A stretch of 64,000 nt of DNA from Emcibacter sp. (GTDB lineage: Bacteria; Pseudomonadota; Alphaproteobacteria; Sphingomonadales; Emcibacteraceae). Shown one piece after another: positions 53,757 to 63,466 of the stretch. The notes beneath the pieces were generated by a model that was not told where the DNA came from, made no database searches, and saw nothing but the letters and a program-made list of their open reading frames with translations. The translations under genes and the position numbers were made by a program. Where the stretch lies: positions 372,001 to 436,000 of the forward strand of contig JAJFIQ010000019.1 of NCBI GenBank assembly GCA_021774785.1, given 5' to 3'. Positions within the stretch are counted from its first letter, which is position 1, and each line of letters begins with the position of its first letter.

Positions 53757-56231
53757 ATGTCAGTTATCAAGCGTAAAGTCGCTATAAGCATAGGCGTTTT
53801 AATTATGGCTGGTTTTTTAACTTCATGTGATAAACCACCCTCAAATTCCCAATATAATGCAGAAATAAAAGTGACCAGTTACGGTATTCCCCATATCAAA
53901 GCGGATGATTTTGGCAGCCTAGGTTTTGGTGAAGGATATATGGCGGCACGGGATCATGTCTGTAATATTGCCTATAGCATGGTAGAAGCGCGGGGCGAGC
54001 GGGCAAAATTCTTTGGTGTTGATGACAATACTGAAAAAAATGCCAAAACGTCAGATAAAGCCGGTGATCATTCTGGAAATAGCAGCAGAGAAAAAAATAA
54101 CCACTTGATTAGTGATATAATCATTCGGGCCTTGGGTATTCCAGAGAATGCACAGGGAGATTTTGCAGCCCAATCAGAAGAAAATCAAGAATGGGTAGCG
54201 GGTTTTGCCGACGGTTATAATAAATATATCCGCGAGAATGATATTACATCATGGTGTAAAGGGGCCAAGTGGGTTCGGGAATTAAGTGCCATAGATTTAT
54301 TCTCCCGCTTTCAGGTGGTGGCCCAGACCACCCCCCATATGGCAGGCATCATTGTAGCCGCAGCACCGCCTAACGAAGACCCGCAGGAAGAATCCTCAGC
54401 ACAAGAAAATCATCAGACATTTGCAATGCTTAAGGATAGCCTAGGCAAGCGGCCAATGGGATCGAACGGCTGGGCCTTTGGCCGGGACAGAACGGAAAAT
54501 GGGCGAGGTTTATTGCTGGGTAATCCTCATTTCCCATGGTCGGGTACGGATCGTTTCTGGGAAAAACATCTGACTATTCCGGGTAAGTTTGATATTTACG
54601 GGGCGCAGATTATCGGTGCCACAGGTGTTGGCATGGGCTTTAACAAGGATGTGGGCTGGACCCACACCGTATCCGCCAGTAAGCGCGTGACTTTTTACAA
54701 GCTTGATCTGGTTCCGGGTGATCCGACCAGCTATTATTATGATGGTGAGCCGCGCAAGATGACTGCAAAGAAAATAAACATTGCGGTTAAGGGTAAAGAT
54801 GGTGTGGAAACCATAAGTGAGCATACGGTTTGGTTCAGTCATTACGGCCCGATGGCAAGTTTGCCTGGTGCCCGCTGGACAAAAGAAACAGCCCTCACGC
54901 TACGTGATGCCAACCTCGGCAATCAAAATCTTCTGGATCAATGGAAAGACATGGCCGTAGCGGGTGATATGGATGAATTCAAGACGGCATTTAAAAAATG
55001 GAACGCCATACCCTGGGTCAATACTATGGCGACGGGCAAGGACGGTCGTGCGGTATATATTGATGGCTCTAATGTGGGCCGTTTGAGTGAAGAGGCCATT
55101 GCCCTTTGGCGGGAACGGAAAGAAAGTGATCCCCAGACAAAAACATTTTACAAGAAAATGGGAATTATTTTGTTGGACGGTAGCGACAGCCGCTTTGAAT
55201 GGCAGTTCCATCCTGAAGCCAGAGTGCCCGGCGTTGTTCCCTATGTCGAGCAACCACAACAAGACCGAACGGATTATATTTTCAATGCTAATGACAGCTA
55301 TTGGTTAACCAATCTGGAGGCTCCTCTACGAGGGTATTCGCCGCTATATGGTTCGGAAGACACTGACCGCCGCATAAGAACCCGCATAAATGCCATGATG
55401 GTAAGTGATGTCAGTCCTGATGGACCGACTGGTGCGGACGGAAAATTATCACTGAAGGAAATGCAGCAGCTAATATTTACAAACCGAAGCCTCAGTGCCG
55501 AATTGCTGCTCGAGGATCTTGTGGCGGCTTGTACGGCTAAAACATCCGTTATGGTGGTGGATAAAGAAATAGACCTGACAGAGGCCTGTGCGGCCCTGAA
55601 AGGCTATAACAAACGCCTTGATCTTGACAGCAATGGTGCTGTTCTTTTTCGGGAATGGATCACCCAATATACCCTGAAGGAAACGAGGGTAAAAGGCGCA
55701 CTGTTTAAAGTGGATTTTAATCCGAAAGACCCGATTAATACCCCCCGTGAACTGGCCGATATAGACATGGCTTTACAAAAACTGGGTAAAGCGGTGCAGA
55801 TCATGACGGGAGCAGGGCTTGCTCTGGACAGTACATTGGGAGATGCGCAGTTTGCTTATCGTGCAGGTGAGAAGATTGCTGTGCATGGTGGCAGTAATGC
55901 CGAGGGGGTTGCCAATATAATCGATCAGAGAAACTATTATTCCAAAGCAAATCAGATAAGAGGTAAAAAGATTGAAGGTAGCAAGTTCCTTACCGATAAA
56001 GGGTATCCCATTACGGGAGGCTCCAGTTTTCTATTTGGTTTAAGTTATACTGATAATGGCCCAGAGGCGGAGGCTTTTCTGTCTTACGGACAATCCGGTG
56101 ACCCAACGTCAACTCATTATAACGACCAGATGAAGTTATTTTCGAAGAAACAGTGGCGTCCGATGCTTTTTCATCAAGAAGAAATAGACAAGGATATAAA
56201 AGAATCCTTTATATTGACCGGCCCCCGGTAA
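53757..56231 (+). CDS. lipoprotein penicillin/AHL acylase family Ntn-hydrolase
   Basis: An 824-residue precursor. The lipobox LTSC puts the lipidated Cys at about residue 24, with Asp at +2. The alpha chain includes HIKADDFGSLGFGEGYMAARDH. The catalytic Ser is at about residue 236 in MGSNGWAFG, where autocleavage would expose the N-terminal Ser of the beta chain, followed by GNPHFPWSG and the typical FYKLDLVPGDP region. The enzyme would hydrolyse amide bonds such as acyl-homoserine lactones, penicillins or related acyl amides; the substrate cannot be read. Confidence 0.88.
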   Translation: MSVIKRKVAISIGVLIMAGFLTSCDKPPSNSQYNAEIKVTSYGIPHIKADDFGSLGFGEGYMAARDHVCNIAYSMVEARGERAKFFGVDDNTEKNAKTSDKAGDHSGNSSREKNNHLISDIIIRALGIPENAQGDFAAQSEENQEWVAGFADGYNKYIRENDITSWCKGAKWVRELSAIDLFSRFQVVAQTTPHMAGIIVAAAPPNEDPQEESSAQENHQTFAMLKDSLGKRPMGSNGWAFGRDRTENGRGLLLGNPHFPWSGTDRFWEKHLTIPGKFDIYGAQIIGATGVGMGFNKDVGWTHTVSASKRVTFYKLDLVPGDPTSYYYDGEPRKMTAKKINIAVKGKDGVETISEHTVWFSHYGPMASLPGARWTKETALTLRDANLGNQNLLDQWKDMAVAGDMDEFKTAFKKWNAIPWVNTMATGKDGRAVYIDGSNVGRLSEEAIALWRERKESDPQTKTFYKKMGIILLDGSDSRFEWQFHPEARVPGVVPYVEQPQQDRTDYIFNANDSYWLTNLEAPLRGYSPLYGSEDTDRRIRTRINAMMVSDVSPDGPTGADGKLSLKEMQQLIFTNRSLSAELLLEDLVAACTAKTSVMVVDKEIDLTEACAALKGYNKRLDLDSNGAVLFREWITQYTLKETRVKGALFKVDFNPKDPINTPRELADIDMALQKLGKAVQIMTGAGLALDSTLGDAQFAYRAGEKIAVHGGSNAEGVANIIDQRNYYSKANQIRGKKIEGSKFLTDKGYPITGGSSFLFGLSYTDNGPEAEAFLSYGQSGDPTSTHYNDQMKLFSKKQWRPMLFHQEEIDKDIKESFILTGPR

Positions 56232-56437
56232 ACCTACCGACAATATCAGACGCGTAAGAGGGAGTATTCCTCATTGTCAGTGATTGCAGTCGAAGTAAGC
56301 AAAAGTAAAATAAAATATTTTTGATCACCGGCATATGATCTCATTCTTCATTGATGCCATAAGTATTTGGTTTTCTACCATCTTATCAAGAAAGTAGGAA
56401 AGCTTTCAAAACATAGCATTAGCACTGTTTCGATTAT

Positions 56438-58009
56438 TTATTTAAATAACACGCTGGGTAGCCATGTTGTCAATTCAGGAAAATGCCATAAGATGACCAG
56501 CATCAATATCTGTATCAGGACGAATGGGAGAACACCCTTGTAGATTTGCATGGTGTTGACCGAGGCGGGTGCGACGCCGCGCAAGTAAAATAATGCAAAG
56601 CCAAAGGGTGGGGTCAGGAAGCTGGTCTGTAAATTCATCGCCATCATAATGCCGAGCCATATGGGGCTTATATCCATCATAAGGAGGACCGGTGCGACGA
56701 TAGGCACGACCACAAAAGTAATTTCGATAAAATCCAGAAAAAAGCCGAGCACAAACATTACCAGCATAACCAGTATCAGCGCACTAAGCTTGCCACCGGG
56801 CAGATTGCTCAGGAAGTCATGAATATATTCATCTCCCTCAAAGCCCTTGAACACCAGAGAGAACATGGCGGCTCCAATGAGGATCATGAATATCATTGCC
56901 GAAATTCGGGTGGTCGATTGCATGACCTGTTGCAGGATTTCTTCTTTTTTGGTGCGTAACAGTGCGGTTGCGATACCCCAAATGACCAGAGCCGTCATGA
57001 GAAGGGCCAGCCCGAAGCCCAAATAATCTGAGGCAATTACATTCTCACGAGTAATCCTGAGGTCAATCAGATTAGTGACAATTATTAGTCCGACCAGTGA
57101 AAATCCAGCCGCAAATATAGGCTTCGCGGCATTTGGGTTATGTTTATATCCGGCCATTAAAATGGCACCAATAGCACCAACGGCGGCGGCCTCTGTCGGC
57201 GTGGCAATGCCGCTGATGATTGATCCGAGAACAGCAATAATTAGAAAGATCGGTGGCAGGAAGGCAGCTAAAAGCTGGGCCGTTGCCACATGTTCGTCTT
57301 TATCATCACTGATCATGGGCGGTGATAATTTTGGCATGAATATAGCCACGCCTATCTGATAGACAATATACATAAGAACCAATCCCATGCCGGGAATAAG
57401 GGCGCCTGCAAATAAATCACCAACCGATAAAGGGTCGGGGGCCCAGTTACCCATTTCCAACTGTGCTGTTTGCCATGCCGACGACAATTGGTCACCCAGC
57501 AGTACCAGCACGATGGACGGTGGTATAATCTGTCCCAGCGTACCCGAAGCGGCAATTGAACCACAGGCCAGGGCAGGGCTGTACCCCCTTTTAAGCATAG
57601 TGGGCAGACTGAGTAGCCCCATGGTAACAACCGTAGCCCCAACGATTCCTGTGGAGGCCGCAAGAAGGGTTCCGACGATAGTTACCGATATGCCAAGACC
57701 ACCGGGTAGGCGGCCCATGAGCTTAGCCATACTTTCCAGCAATTCTTCGGCTATTCTGGATTTTTCCAGCATTACGCCCATGAATATAAACAGCGGTACC
57801 GCAAGCAGAACATCATTGGTCATCGTGCCAAAAATTCGCTCCGGAATGAGGCCGATAAAATCGCTGTCAATCTCATCAAAATAAATGCCAATACCCACAA
57901 ACAGGATTGCCGTCCCACCCAGAGTGAAAGCCACCGGAAAACCGGACATTAACAGGATTATCACACTGAGGAACATCAAAAGGTCAAGGATGATATTCAA
58001 TTCCATCAC
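56438..58009 (-). CDS. dctM: TRAP transporter large permease subunit (DctM)
   Basis: A 523-residue membrane protein with about 13 hydrophobic segments, including LAVPLFIFMGVMLEKSRIAEELL and GTLGQIIPPSIVLVLLGDQ, and the TPTEAAAVGAIGA motif. It is the ion-driven core of the TRAP transporter. It overlaps dctQ by 4 bases. Confidence 0.95.
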   Translation of the reverse strand: MMELNIILDLLMFLSVIILLMSGFPVAFTLGGTAILFVGIGIYFDEIDSDFIGLIPERIFGTMTNDVLLAVPLFIFMGVMLEKSRIAEELLESMAKLMGRLPGGLGISVTIVGTLLAASTGIVGATVVTMGLLSLPTMLKRGYSPALACGSIAASGTLGQIIPPSIVLVLLGDQLSSAWQTAQLEMGNWAPDPLSVGDLFAGALIPGMGLVLMYIVYQIGVAIFMPKLSPPMISDDKDEHVATAQLLAAFLPPIFLIIAVLGSIISGIATPTEAAAVGAIGAILMAGYKHNPNAAKPIFAAGFSLVGLIIVTNLIDLRITRENVIASDYLGFGLALLMTALVIWGIATALLRTKKEEILQQVMQSTTRISAMIFMILIGAAMFSLVFKGFEGDEYIHDFLSNLPGGKLSALILVMLVMFVLGFFLDFIEITFVVVPIVAPVLLMMDISPIWLGIMMAMNLQTSFLTPPFGFALFYLRGVAPASVNTMQIYKGVLPFVLIQILMLVILWHFPELTTWLPSVLFK

Positions 58010-58548
58010 AAGACCTCTGGCTTTTCTTCGGGAAGATGTTCAACATTCAGGATAGTAAGCCATGAATGCAGTAACAAGGATATACCCTGTAGTAAGAGGG
58101 TTGCGGCAAAAAACAGGATCATACTTTTCAACAGATACACCGCCTGAATACCGCTGGATTCAATGGAGCCTTCCAAAGATGCCCAGGAAACCACCACATA
58201 CGGCCATGCCATCCAGAAAATAAGGATAGCCACCGGAAATAAGAAAAACAGGCAACCGATAAGATTGACCCAAGCTTTGGTCTTCTCGTTAAAGCGGCTG
58301 TAAAAAACATCTACCCGCACATGACCGTTATGGCGCAGGGTATAGGCAGCCGCTCCCAGGAATATTATACTGTGCATATAGAGAAGGCTTTCCTGAAGGA
58401 AAATGGAGCCCTCATGGAATATATAATGCCCGACCACGATAATAAACTGCATCAAAACCAGACACAGGGTCAGCCATGAGATGACCCGACCGGTCCATTC
58501 ACTGAATTGGTCGATGTGATTTGTTATTTTTGTGAGAAAAAGGGGCAC
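58006..58548 (-). CDS. dctQ: TRAP transporter small permease subunit (DctQ)
   Basis: A 180-residue protein with four transmembrane helices (about 20-45, 50-75, 95-115 and 130-165), with HNGHVRVDVFYSRFNEKTKAW between helices 2 and 3, as in DctQ. It sits directly after the dctP stop and overlaps dctM by 4 bases. Confidence 0.93.
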   Translation of the reverse strand: MPLFLTKITNHIDQFSEWTGRVISWLTLCLVLMQFIIVVGHYIFHEGSIFLQESLLYMHSIIFLGAAAYTLRHNGHVRVDVFYSRFNEKTKAWVNLIGCLFFLFPVAILIFWMAWPYVVVSWASLEGSIESSGIQAVYLLKSMILFFAATLLLQGISLLLHSWLTILNVEHLPEEKPEVL

Positions 58549-59646
58549 TTATAATTTTTTACCATAATTTTCATACAGATGACGTGATCTCATATAAGGT
58601 TCATCCGCAATTGCCCGCCATTCCATAGCGGCCCTTCGCGTGTCCATATAACTGTTATATATGCGTTTGGTCAGATCATCAGTAGTGGCGACTTCCTGCA
58701 TAACTTCATCAGAAGTACGTGCAAGGGCGATCAGAATGTCATCGGAGAAAGTTCTGAGTTGCACATCATGCTTTTCAACCAAGACTCTTAAGGACGCCGC
58801 ATTGCGGGCATTGAATTCCGCAAGTGATTTCTGGTAATTATCTCCCGCGACGGCGGTAATAATTGCCTGATCCGCTTTACTTAAGCTATTCCAGACATCA
58901 AGGTTAAATCCGGCTGCTATGGCAGCTCCTGGCTCCTGAAAGGCAGAAGTATAATAATATTTGGTGATTTTATGAAAACCGAAGGCCATATCATTCCACG
59001 GCCCAACCCACTCGGATGCATCAATATTACCCTGGCTTAGGGCCAGATATATCTCACCACCGGCTTTGGTAACCGGGGTTGCGCCGAGACGTTTAAGAAC
59101 CTCTCCGCCAAGACCCGGAATACGAATACGAAGGCCTTTGAAATCCTGAAGGCTTTTGATTTCTTTTTTAAACCAACCGCCCATCTGTACGCCTGAATTG
59201 GTGCAGGCCAGTGCTTTAACATTAAATTTTCCCGATAGTTCATCCCAAAGAGCTTGGCCACCGCCAAAATGTAACCATTGGCTTTGTTCCATGGTTGTCA
59301 AACCAAAGGGGATGGCGGTAAAAAAGGAAAAGGCCTTATGTTTGCCCTGCCAGTAATATTCTGAACCATGATATATGTCTGCCTTTCCGCTTCGCACGGC
59401 ATCAAATGAGCCAAGCGGGGGTACCAGTTCATTAGCAGCATAGACCTTGATCCGGATGCGGCCATCGGTAGCGGTTTCAATATCCTTGGCGAATTCTTCA
59501 GCACGGGTGCCAAGCCCGGGAAATTTTTTCGGCCATGTGGTGACCATTTTAAGCTTGCGTTTGCCCGTGGCATAGGCCGGGGCCGATAAACTGACCGCAC
59601 CAACCGTTGCGGCGGCGCCTGTTTTTAGAAATGAACGACGTTTCAT
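58549..59646 (-). CDS. dctP: TRAP transporter substrate-binding protein (TakP-like)
   Basis: About 365 residues. The ATG at 59646 gives KRRSFLKTGAAATVGAVSL, a Tat-type signal peptide; longer in-frame starts exist. The mature part has KMVTTWPKKFPGLGTRAEEFA, ANELVPPLGSFDAVRSG, GLRIRIPGLGGEVLKRLG and GNIDASEWVGPWND, the pattern of TakP-like 2-oxoacid-binding TRAP proteins. It probably binds a monocarboxylate such as pyruvate or another 2-oxoacid. It is immediately followed by dctQ. Confidence 0.9.
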   Translation of the reverse strand: MKRRSFLKTGAAATVGAVSLSAPAYATGKRKLKMVTTWPKKFPGLGTRAEEFAKDIETATDGRIRIKVYAANELVPPLGSFDAVRSGKADIYHGSEYYWQGKHKAFSFFTAIPFGLTTMEQSQWLHFGGGQALWDELSGKFNVKALACTNSGVQMGGWFKKEIKSLQDFKGLRIRIPGLGGEVLKRLGATPVTKAGGEIYLALSQGNIDASEWVGPWNDMAFGFHKITKYYYTSAFQEPGAAIAAGFNLDVWNSLSKADQAIITAVAGDNYQKSLAEFNARNAASLRVLVEKHDVQLRTFSDDILIALARTSDEVMQEVATTDDLTKRIYNSYMDTRRAAMEWRAIADEPYMRSRHLYENYGKKL

Positions 59647-59725
59647 GTAAGATGCCCTATATATTTTCATGCGAGTATAAATATACTGTGGGCAAAGGCA
59701 AGGCAACAGAGGGGATTATATTTTG

Positions 59726-60457
59726 CTAATCATTCCCGTTCAGGAACCAACCTTCTGGCTCTAGAACCTCCAGCGGGCGGAAATTCATTTTATAGGCCAT
59801 TTTGGGACTGTTTTTTACCCAGTAACCCAAATAGACATGTGTTTTGTCTATAAGCTGTGCTCTGGCAACGTGATCTAGAATGATATAAGTGCCTAAACTT
59901 CTTTTATTGAAATCATCGCTGACATCAAAAAAGCTGTAAACCATGGACAGGCTGTCTGCCATAATATCTGTAAGCGTGACGCCCACAAGCTTATCCGATT
60001 GAGGCAATCGATATTCAATCAGGCAGCTATTGACCGGGCTGCTTTCAACCATGCTGACATATTCATCAAAATTCATATTGGTCATACCGCCATCGCTGTG
60101 ACGTTTTTCCAGATATTTATGCAGGAGATCATAATGTTCTGTTATGGCAATATTGGGGAGCTTGTTAATGACAAGGTCAGAATTTAGTTTGATCAGTCGG
60201 CGTTGTGTACGGTTTGGTTTGAAATATAATGCCGGAATACGTACAGATTTACATTCAGTACAATTTTCACAACTGGGCCGGTAGGCAATATCCTGACTAC
60301 GTCGAAAACCAATTTTTGCCATCGATTCGTGCAGCCCATTGGGATTGACATCATTAAGTTCCGTAAAAACCTTCCTCTCCATTTGGCCATCAAGATAAGG
60401 ACAAATGGTTGATGCGGTTACGTAAAACCGAGGGAACTGTGACGACTGGTTGGTCAA
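59726..60457 (-). CDS. bpt: aspartate/glutamate leucyltransferase (Bpt)
   Basis: A 243-residue aminoacyl-tRNA-protein transferase that adds Leu to N-terminal Asp or Glu, feeding the ClpS/ClpAP N-end rule pathway. Motifs are CPYLDGQMERKVFTEL, the Cys cluster RPSCENCTECKSVRIPA and YHLGYWVKNSPKMAYK-like residues near the end. The length is standard for Bpt. Confidence 0.94.
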   Translation of the reverse strand: MTNQSSQFPRFYVTASTICPYLDGQMERKVFTELNDVNPNGLHESMAKIGFRRSQDIAYRPSCENCTECKSVRIPALYFKPNRTQRRLIKLNSDLVINKLPNIAITEHYDLLHKYLEKRHSDGGMTNMNFDEYVSMVESSPVNSCLIEYRLPQSDKLVGVTLTDIMADSLSMVYSFFDVSDDFNKRSLGTYIILDHVARAQLIDKTHVYLGYWVKNSPKMAYKMNFRPLEVLEPEGWFLNGND

Positions 60458-60533
60458 TTTTTTCTACTTTCTGCAGAATGAGACGACTTGCTGCCCATGA
60501 TATTAAGCAATAGTAAAGAAATTCTGAAATTAT

Positions 60534-62390
60534 TTATAGCCCATAATACCAAGGGGCAAAAAAGGAGTAGGCAAGCCATAAAATAATAATTAAAGGTACA
60601 CCGACCTTCATGAAATCTTTGAATTTGTAATTTCCCGGTCCCATGACCAGAAGGTTGGTCTGATACCCCATCGGGGTGGCAAATGAGCAATTGGCGGCAA
60701 AAATAACGGCTGTAACAAACATCATGGGGTCTACACCCAACTTATTGGCTATGTTAATGGCAATGGGGGTAAACAGAACCGCTGTTGCATTATTGCTGAG
60801 CATGTTGGTAAGTATGGCGATCAGCAGGAAAAAAGCAGATAGGGTAACGGCAACACTCGATCCTTCTAATATAGTGATCAGGCTTTCTGCAAGAAATAAA
60901 GCGCCGCCAGTGGCCTGAAGCGATGCGCCCATGGCAAGGGCTGCCCCAATCAATAGGAATATGCGGCGATCCACAGCGCGACTAGCTTGTCGGATGTTAA
61001 GGCAGCCAAGGGCTATCATTAAAAATGCCCCGCATGTGGCCGTGATCGGAATTGGAACTGTCCCCGTGGCAGCGAAAGCAACCACGCCTGTGAAAATACC
61101 AAGCGCTTTCCAACTATCAGATCGAACCTGTACTTCACGGGTGGACCATTCCATGAGCAGCACATCTTTATTCATTTTAAGGGCGTTGATCTGACTGGAT
61201 GTACCCACAACCAATAAAATATCACCAGCTTCAAGCCTAATATCATTCATGGAGATGCGTATCATACGAGACCGGCGCTGAATACCTAGCACCGTGCAGC
61301 CGCCTTGTAAATGATAGCCGACCTGTTCCAGAGTACGGCCATCAAGGCGGGAGGCTGGCGCGACCATAACTTCAGCAATTTTCTGTCCACGGGATACGGC
61401 CTGAATGGCTTCATTTTCTTCGTTATCCAGACTGGGGACAGAAAGAATTCCTTTCAGCAGGCCGGGATCTTTGGAAAGTTTATCTGTTAATATGGCACGG
61501 GTAGTGGCCAGTATTATACAGTCCCCTTCCTTAAATGTGATTTCGTCAAAGGGGGGCAAATACATTTTTGCACCCCTTTGAACCAACCGGACAGTCATTC
61601 GGGACAGATCGGGAAACATGCCAGCTATGGACTTTTTCCCGATGAGTGAATTTCCCTCTACCAAGTCAAGCTGAACGATAAATTGTTTGCCGGATATAAT
61701 AAGCGCGCTGTCATCAGCGGTGGAGAGTTTTTTTGGCAATATCATGGGAGCAATGATAGTAACATATAGCAAACCTATACCTGCCAGAAACAGGCCCGGC
61801 ACAGTGAAATCAAAAAAGTTGATCTCTAGGCTGGTCTGGCCTTTATAGGCACCAGCTACCAAAAGGTTGGTGCTAGATCCGATTAATGTGGTCATACCGC
61901 CCAGTATGGCAACGAAACTAAGCGGCATGAGAATTAGTCCTGCTGACTTGTCCATTTTATCCATCAATGTGATCATTATGGGAATGAAGATCACCACAAC
62001 AGGGGTATTATTGAGCAATGCACTGATCACCATAACCGATACCAGACACGCCATAATAACAGTGCGTGGATAGGAAATGCCGTGTTTTACAATTATTTGG
62101 GCCGGGGTTTCCAAGGCCCCGGTCTGTACCATTCCCTGTCCAATGACAAGCAGGGCCAGGATAGTGATCAGGGCAGGGTCAGCAAATCCTGCCAGCAAGA
62201 TTTTTAAATCTAGTAGATTGGCACCACTCCCATCAGATACGGGCATAAAATGAAATAATATCAGCAGAACGGATATGGTGCCAAGGGATGTTATTTCCAT
62301 GGAAATATGGTCCAAAGCATAAAAAATAATAGCCGTTATAATGACAGCAAAAGTCGCCCACATCTGAAGTGAAGGTTGCAACAGTTCCAT
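60534..62390 (-). CDS. SLC13 family permease with two RCK_C domains
   Basis: A 618-residue anion or citrate transporter-like permease. Transmembrane segments (about 10-210 and 400-618) flank two soluble RCK_C (TrkA-C) domains (about 220-300 and 320-400), with VRLVQRGAKMYLPPFDEITFKEGD and LRLEAGDILLVVGT-like motifs. SNNATAVLFTPIAINIA near the C-terminus fits the SLC13/DASS ion-site region. The substrate, for example sulfate, is unknown. It is downstream of motB on the same strand, with a 122-base gap. Confidence 0.9.
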   Translation of the reverse strand: MELLQPSLQMWATFAVIITAIIFYALDHISMEITSLGTISVLLILFHFMPVSDGSGANLLDLKILLAGFADPALITILALLVIGQGMVQTGALETPAQIIVKHGISYPRTVIMACLVSVMVISALLNNTPVVVIFIPIMITLMDKMDKSAGLILMPLSFVAILGGMTTLIGSSTNLLVAGAYKGQTSLEINFFDFTVPGLFLAGIGLLYVTIIAPMILPKKLSTADDSALIISGKQFIVQLDLVEGNSLIGKKSIAGMFPDLSRMTVRLVQRGAKMYLPPFDEITFKEGDCIILATTRAILTDKLSKDPGLLKGILSVPSLDNEENEAIQAVSRGQKIAEVMVAPASRLDGRTLEQVGYHLQGGCTVLGIQRRSRMIRISMNDIRLEAGDILLVVGTSSQINALKMNKDVLLMEWSTREVQVRSDSWKALGIFTGVVAFAATGTVPIPITATCGAFLMIALGCLNIRQASRAVDRRIFLLIGAALAMGASLQATGGALFLAESLITILEGSSVAVTLSAFFLLIAILTNMLSNNATAVLFTPIAINIANKLGVDPMMFVTAVIFAANCSFATPMGYQTNLLVMGPGNYKFKDFMKVGVPLIIILWLAYSFFAPWYYGL

Positions 62391-62512
62391 ATATAATTAT
62401 TCCTTGCCCACTCCCGTTTAAAATACATTTGGTCTCTGTATTTTTCTCATTAATAACATCATAACAAGGCACAATGGCTATGTCGCTGAAAAAGAACCAA
62501 ATTTTATGAATG

Positions 62513-63394
62513 TTACATAAAGCTCGCGGGCAAAGTTGGGGATTCGCGCAGCAGTAAAAAGGTAATCCGCCGGTTTTCTGGTCGTAGTGGGCTATCCGGT
62601 AGCAGGGGGTCAGTGGCCGCCATTCCAAGAACTTCTGCAACTCTGTTTGCAGAAACGCCTGAATTATTTAGAATTCGGCGGCTGGCATTTGCCCGGTCAG
62701 CACTAAGTTCCCAGTTGGAATAGTTATGTCTGCTGGTAAAGGGACTTGCATCGGTATGGCCTGAAATTGATAGGCGGTTTGGCATTTTCTCCACCACAGT
62801 AGCAATTTTTCGAATCATCTTTTCTGCATAGCTATACAGGTTTGCACTTCCGGGGCGGAACATGGCACGATTGTCTTTATCAACTAACTGGATGCGCATG
62901 CCGTCTTCGGTAATATCTATTAATACCTGGTCTTTTAATTTTGCAAGTTCAGGGTTCTCTTGAATGGCAACCTGAATATCTTCGGCCATTTGTTCGAAAT
63001 AATCCTGTTCACGTTTTGCAGCGAGTTCGGCATACTCATCTTCTTTTGATTTTTCCTGTTCTGCATTTTGATCTTCGGATTGTACTTCTGTGGTTGTGGA
63101 GGGAATGGAAACGGTTACGGCACTGGATTGTGCGCCGTCAGAATTTAGGGATGTTCCCCCTAATATATCACCTGCGCCAGATTCAGCATTTGTTGAGGCT
63201 GTTGTTGGTGTGAAATAGTCTGCGAGACCTTCTTTTTGCTCTTGGGATGTGGAATTTAATAGCCATAGCAGTAAAAAGAAAGCCATCATAGCCGTAACAA
63301 AGTCGGCGTAGGCCACTTTCCAGGCACCACCATGGGCGCCACCAGAAATTTTTTTAATACGTTTTATTATTATCGGGCGAGCTTCATCCGCCAT
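62513..63394 (-). CDS. motB: flagellar motor protein MotB
   Basis: A 293-residue stator protein. The N-terminus has HGGAWKVAYADFVTAMMAFFLLLWLLN, with the proton-carrying Asp at about residue 31 in a single transmembrane helix. A Ser/Thr/Asp-rich linker follows, then a C-terminal OmpA peptidoglycan-binding domain (about 180-285) with LSISGHTDASPF and NWELSADRANASRRIL. No motA is adjacent; in several alphaproteobacteria motA and motB are apart. It lies 72 bases downstream of the threonine dehydratase gene. Confidence 0.9.
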   Translation of the reverse strand: MADEARPIIIKRIKKISGGAHGGAWKVAYADFVTAMMAFFLLLWLLNSTSQEQKEGLADYFTPTTASTNAESGAGDILGGTSLNSDGAQSSAVTVSIPSTTTEVQSEDQNAEQEKSKEDEYAELAAKREQDYFEQMAEDIQVAIQENPELAKLKDQVLIDITEDGMRIQLVDKDNRAMFRPGSANLYSYAEKMIRKIATVVEKMPNRLSISGHTDASPFTSRHNYSNWELSADRANASRRILNNSGVSANRVAEVLGMAATDPLLPDSPLRPENRRITFLLLRESPTLPASFM

Positions 63395-63466
63395 ATTTTT
63401 CCACCATTATAAACATCATTAACGCGTAGAAAGATATAATGGAGCCCTATGGTTAATATATAGTAA

